From NCBI GenBank assembly GCA_019925105.1, contig JAHGAU010000020.1, forward strand, positions 558,001 through 622,000: 64,000 nucleotides of DNA. Reading direction: 5' to 3'. This DNA is from Niebla homalea (taxonomy: Eukaryota; Ascomycota; Lecanoromycetes; Lecanorales; Ramalinaceae). The notes under the pieces were generated by a model, which did not search any database, was not told the origin of the DNA, and worked only from the letters and a program-made list of their open reading frames with translations. Below, one piece after another: positions 61,061 through 64,000 of the stretch (positions are counted from its first letter, which is position 1; the number at the start of each line of letters is the position of its first letter). The position numbers were made by a program, and so were the translations under genes.

Positions 61061-63056
61061 TGCCTTCTTTGTCTAGCCCTTTCAGAGGACTCGAAGTACA
61101 AGTTTTGGATAGACTTTATGACTTACCGTTACAGAGCTCTAATTTTTCTCAAAAACAGCGAGCACGGTTCCAAATGAGATTGTCACCAACGTTCGACTGT
61201 GTTACAACAAGGAATGATTTATACTCAAGAAAGCGAGGTCATCGGTACACCATCTGCACGTGATCAAGATCACTGTCACCGCTCATCCCGGGACTCAGTT
61301 CACATGCACAAGTGCTCATATTACTCCACGCTAGCTTTCAGCCTCCTTACTAAGTCATGGCGATAGTCCGCCGTCTTCCCCTGAGGTTTCGGCTCGCTGG
61401 TACATTTGGCGATTGCATGATAGCATTCAGAGATTCCAATCGAATACGCTTGGGCACTCCAATCGATATCTTAGGTAACGAGCCTGAAGAGGAACGATCT
61501 GCGTGTCCATAGTAGCCACTCGCGATAGAAAAGGATTATTCGACGTCATTACCTCTCTGCAAGGCAACCACCAGCCTAATGCAGCTTTTGTGAAGCATCA
61601 CCGCAAGCACTACACCGATGGTCTAAAATTTGAAAAAGGGAAACAGGTGTAAATAAGATTGCCGGTGGCCATTTCTCTTCAGCCCTTCATGCATTCTTTC
61701 CTGCTTGGCATACAATCTTGATAGCGGCGAACCCGGAAGGCAGAGAGGCAAGATGGCACCAAGTACTCGGTGGACCAGAACCGTAAGCAACATGGATGAG
61801 GTACTTGTTGGTAATGGAGTACGACTGATGGAACCTGGGAGGCGCAGATCCTATTCTCTCCTACATCGAAGCCTAACGCCATGCAAAGGATGCCATCTGA
61901 GCGACAGCCGGTTCCGTACACCATCGTTTTGGCCAATGCAGGAAGCTGCATTCGGACGAAATTTTTTGGGCCGGCAAACTTAAAACCTCGAACTTGCGTT
62001 TCCCTTCCACCCTTACGACGGGACTGCTGGTGTATTTTTGTTGTTGGCCGGCCGTGTTTACTTCTTGGGCTGCCTTGATCGTTCCCACAGTGGCCTGTGG
62101 ATTCTGCACGGCATCTTGGGTTTGCTGATGGGACCGATCATGGTGAAGATATCGACGAGTGCAAAGCTCGATCGGGGCAGAGTTGAAATGGTCCTGGCAT
62201 ATGGCGCAGTTAAGTTGCTGCTGATCGAGAGTCCCATTGGGGGAGCTTTTTCGACCAGCTAAGGTTGGGTTGGCCAACAAGGATGGGCTAGAATTCTGTC
62301 ATGGCATGCAGAACTTTCTGCTTTTGCGTTTGAGCCTTGAAGTATGGACGGACAAGCATAAATCGCTCTGAAGAAGTAATAACGTTTAATACGAGATATT
62401 TACGAGGGGTGGGAAGATTGCTGCATGATTGTAGAGTCAGGATCATCCAATGAACTTCCGTGGCCTCACGTAACTGGCACTCACGATGATCTCGAACTTA
62501 GACCACGCAATGGCACGTACTGGGCGAAGAGCTCATTTGAGCCTCATCAACATTCGAAAGAGCGACCTACCACTGCATACTGACACCGCATGTATTGATA
62601 CTGCAATCGCTCCGGCCAGGTTTCCCTCCTGTGTTCTTCCCTATCTTCCTATTCTTACCATGTCAAGAAGAGATGAAACTTTCAAAAGGAGTGTTAGACA
62701 GGCTCCTGCCTGTAAAATAGATGCATGCCTCACACCACGCACCGTCCGCCATTCTCTCTTCTTCACACTTGTGCCTCTCCAACTCTTGTGGCTTTCCCTG
62801 CCCCGCTTTCACGGTGCGTGCTAGAGCACGAAGACTTGGGATCCCCTTGCTTGTCATTGTGACGTTTCTGGGTCCTCTTTCGGTCGGTCTTTGATGCTGA
62901 CTTATGCTTTTCATGCGAATGAGAATGCTTGACTCATGAATTTTCATCTGAAGATGAGATTGGTAGACGGTCAGAATTACCAAGCGTCGGTCAGGTCCTG
63001 TGCCGCACGCGCAGCGCGTTAGCTCAACTGTTTCGTTTCATTGGGTGCCGGAGAAT
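61061..63056. other. 2 kb without a supported gene
   Basis: Ordinary composition. The longest frames (61873-62280 minus, 135 codons; 62486-62824 plus; 62663-62983 minus) show no family motif. I could not decide between intergenic DNA and further decayed genes. The part next to 63056 is probably the 3' UTR of NMD2. Confidence 0.4.
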
Positions 63057-64000
63057 CTATGAGAAGCGACCATGAGAACGTCTGTCCCGGCTCCGGGAAG
63101 AGCTGGGCTTCTCGGTCTTTTCATACCAGTCAACGTCGCTCAATTGCAACTTTCGTGCTCGGTCGCCCCGTCGGTTCGAGCTCGACTTATCGGCTGCCTT
63201 GGCAGCATTGCTCGATGTCGCACGGCCCAGGGATGGGTTGTGTTGGTGCTTGTCAGAAGCACTGGAGCCTTCACGAGCATCATGGTGAGTAAATCTGTTC
63301 GCATCCAGGGGGGCCAAAGGAGAGCTGCGCTTGCGCAGATTGGGATTGGGGGACAAGAAGGGGTCGGAAAGGAAATCTTTGGGTGTACCGAAAGTATCCG
63401 GGCTTGGTTCTTGAAGATCCAGGTTGAGGATATGGTTCTTGATACGTTGCTGTTCTTCACGCTCGGCTTCTCGTTGGTTCCTCATGGCAACGGCAAATTG
63501 AGAATCCGATGGCATGTCAATGGTTTTCGTCTAACAACCATTGATAAGTGGACTCTGTCAATCCCCATGGAGGAGAATGTGCTTACATTTGCCTTGCTGC
63601 CCTTCTTTGTCATGAGGGAGAAAGCCATGGTGTTCATGGCGGGAGGCGTGGCCGCTCCGTCGTTGTCACTACCATCGCTTCCCGCCGTCTGTGGTCGTTG
63701 AGCCCTCCTCATTGGCAGTGGCACATCAAACAGGGGCTTCCGTTCGAATTTTCGGGAGTCCAGACTCTCGGACATCATTTTCTGCAGTTCCCTGTCAAAT
63801 TCAGCTTCCGCTTGGGGGTCACGCTCCTCTTCCTGTCGGGTGACAACAATCTGCTCGTCATAATCCGAATCATCGTGGGTATTGCCGTTGATAGGAGGTT
63901 CCTGCCATCATTAGTATAGCCGACCGATTTATTGAGCAGAATTCGAGTCACCTCGGCGTCTGCCTCTTCTCCCGAGGATTGACCCTCGTCCATCTCTGGG
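63057..64000 (-). CDS. NMD2: Nonsense-mediated mRNA decay factor Upf2/Nmd2, C-terminal end (partial)
   Basis: Exons in view are 64000-63952, 63901-63587 and 63530-63057 on the minus strand, with introns 63902-63951 (50 bp, branch-like TACTAAT, CAG) and 63531-63586 (56 bp, GTAAGC...TAG). The gene enters from the right edge. The sequence runs from an acidic linker (EGQSSGEEADAE, EERDPQAEAEFDREL) into LQKMMSESLDSRKFERK, DVPLPMRR, MNTMAFSLMTKKGSKAN and SDSQFAVAMRNQREAEREEQ. This matches the C-terminal Upf1-binding domain of Upf2: LDKMMLEN, DVAIPLHLK, MPFVMLTRKGNK, then a helix rich in Gln and Glu. After it come about 110 residues rich in Ser, Asp, Lys and Arg, ending HGRFS. Upf2 links Upf1 to Upf3 and the exon-junction complex in mRNA surveillance. 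The N-terminal MIF4G domains lie outside the window. Confidence 0.85.

Noticed and set aside
61873..62280. 135-codon minus-strand frame with a C..C..H-like pattern
   Set aside because: No consistent zinc-finger spacing and no family resemblance; left as intergenic.
1..64000. tRNA, rRNA genes and CRISPR arrays
   Set aside because: No cloverleaf-like or rRNA segment was noticed, and a CRISPR array is not expected in a fungal nuclear genome; the only regular tandem array (36596-36720) has imperfect abutting units, not spacers.

Overview
The window looks like a chromosome segment of a filamentous ascomycete (Pezizomycotina). The genes carry short fungal introns (50-150 bp, GTAAGT-type donors), and the families seen are typical of that group: a HET-domain protein, an FAD-dependent monooxygenase and the C-terminus of the NMD factor Upf2/Nmd2. 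Very AT-rich blocks hold transposons peppered with stop codons in which CpA/TpG has become TpA. That is the signature of repeat-induced point mutation (RIP).

Layout. 132-1585 (minus): intact three-exon FAD monooxygenase. 1915-51242: a 49.3-kb AT-rich block that is one insertion locus. It is a Ty1/copia retrotransposon (here 'H', minus strand) with 276-bp LTRs and a CCTCG target duplication, expanded by later insertions. 51516-55046 (minus): two-exon HET-domain gene with a long N-terminal extension. 55493-58999: RIP-mutated DNA transposon ('K') with about 100-bp terminal inverted repeats and a TA duplication. 60132-about 61060 (minus): broken phosphatidylserine decarboxylase-like gene in ordinary GC sequence. 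63057-64000 (minus): C-terminal end of NMD2/UPF2, continuing past the right edge.

Inside H, seven insertions were delimited by LTR pairs plus 5-bp duplications: A (3441-5506, TATTA), B (5930-8470, AACGG), F (10932-18764, TTTTA), E (21556-28986, GTATT), C (31883-34009, TTTAT), D (34899-37032, TTATT) and G (37274-50635, probable GATTC). E, F and G are Ty3/gypsy elements on the plus strand. A-D are about 2-2.5 kb and show at most a gag-like protein. A Tad1-like LINE on the minus strand lies between about 31.0 kb and 10 kb and is itself cut by E and F. Two small elements (6883-7419 and 8621-8820) and several other patches escaped RIP. Fragments of the copia polyprotein (gag zinc knuckle, protease/pre-integrase, RT) can be followed in order between the insertions.

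The working genes do not form a cluster. The monooxygenase and HET genes were probably neighbours before H inserted 329 bp upstream of the monooxygenase start and 273 bp downstream of the HET stop. RIP damage stops inside the outer LTRs, so both genes remain intact. All coordinates and homologies were read by eye; no alignment or database search was run.
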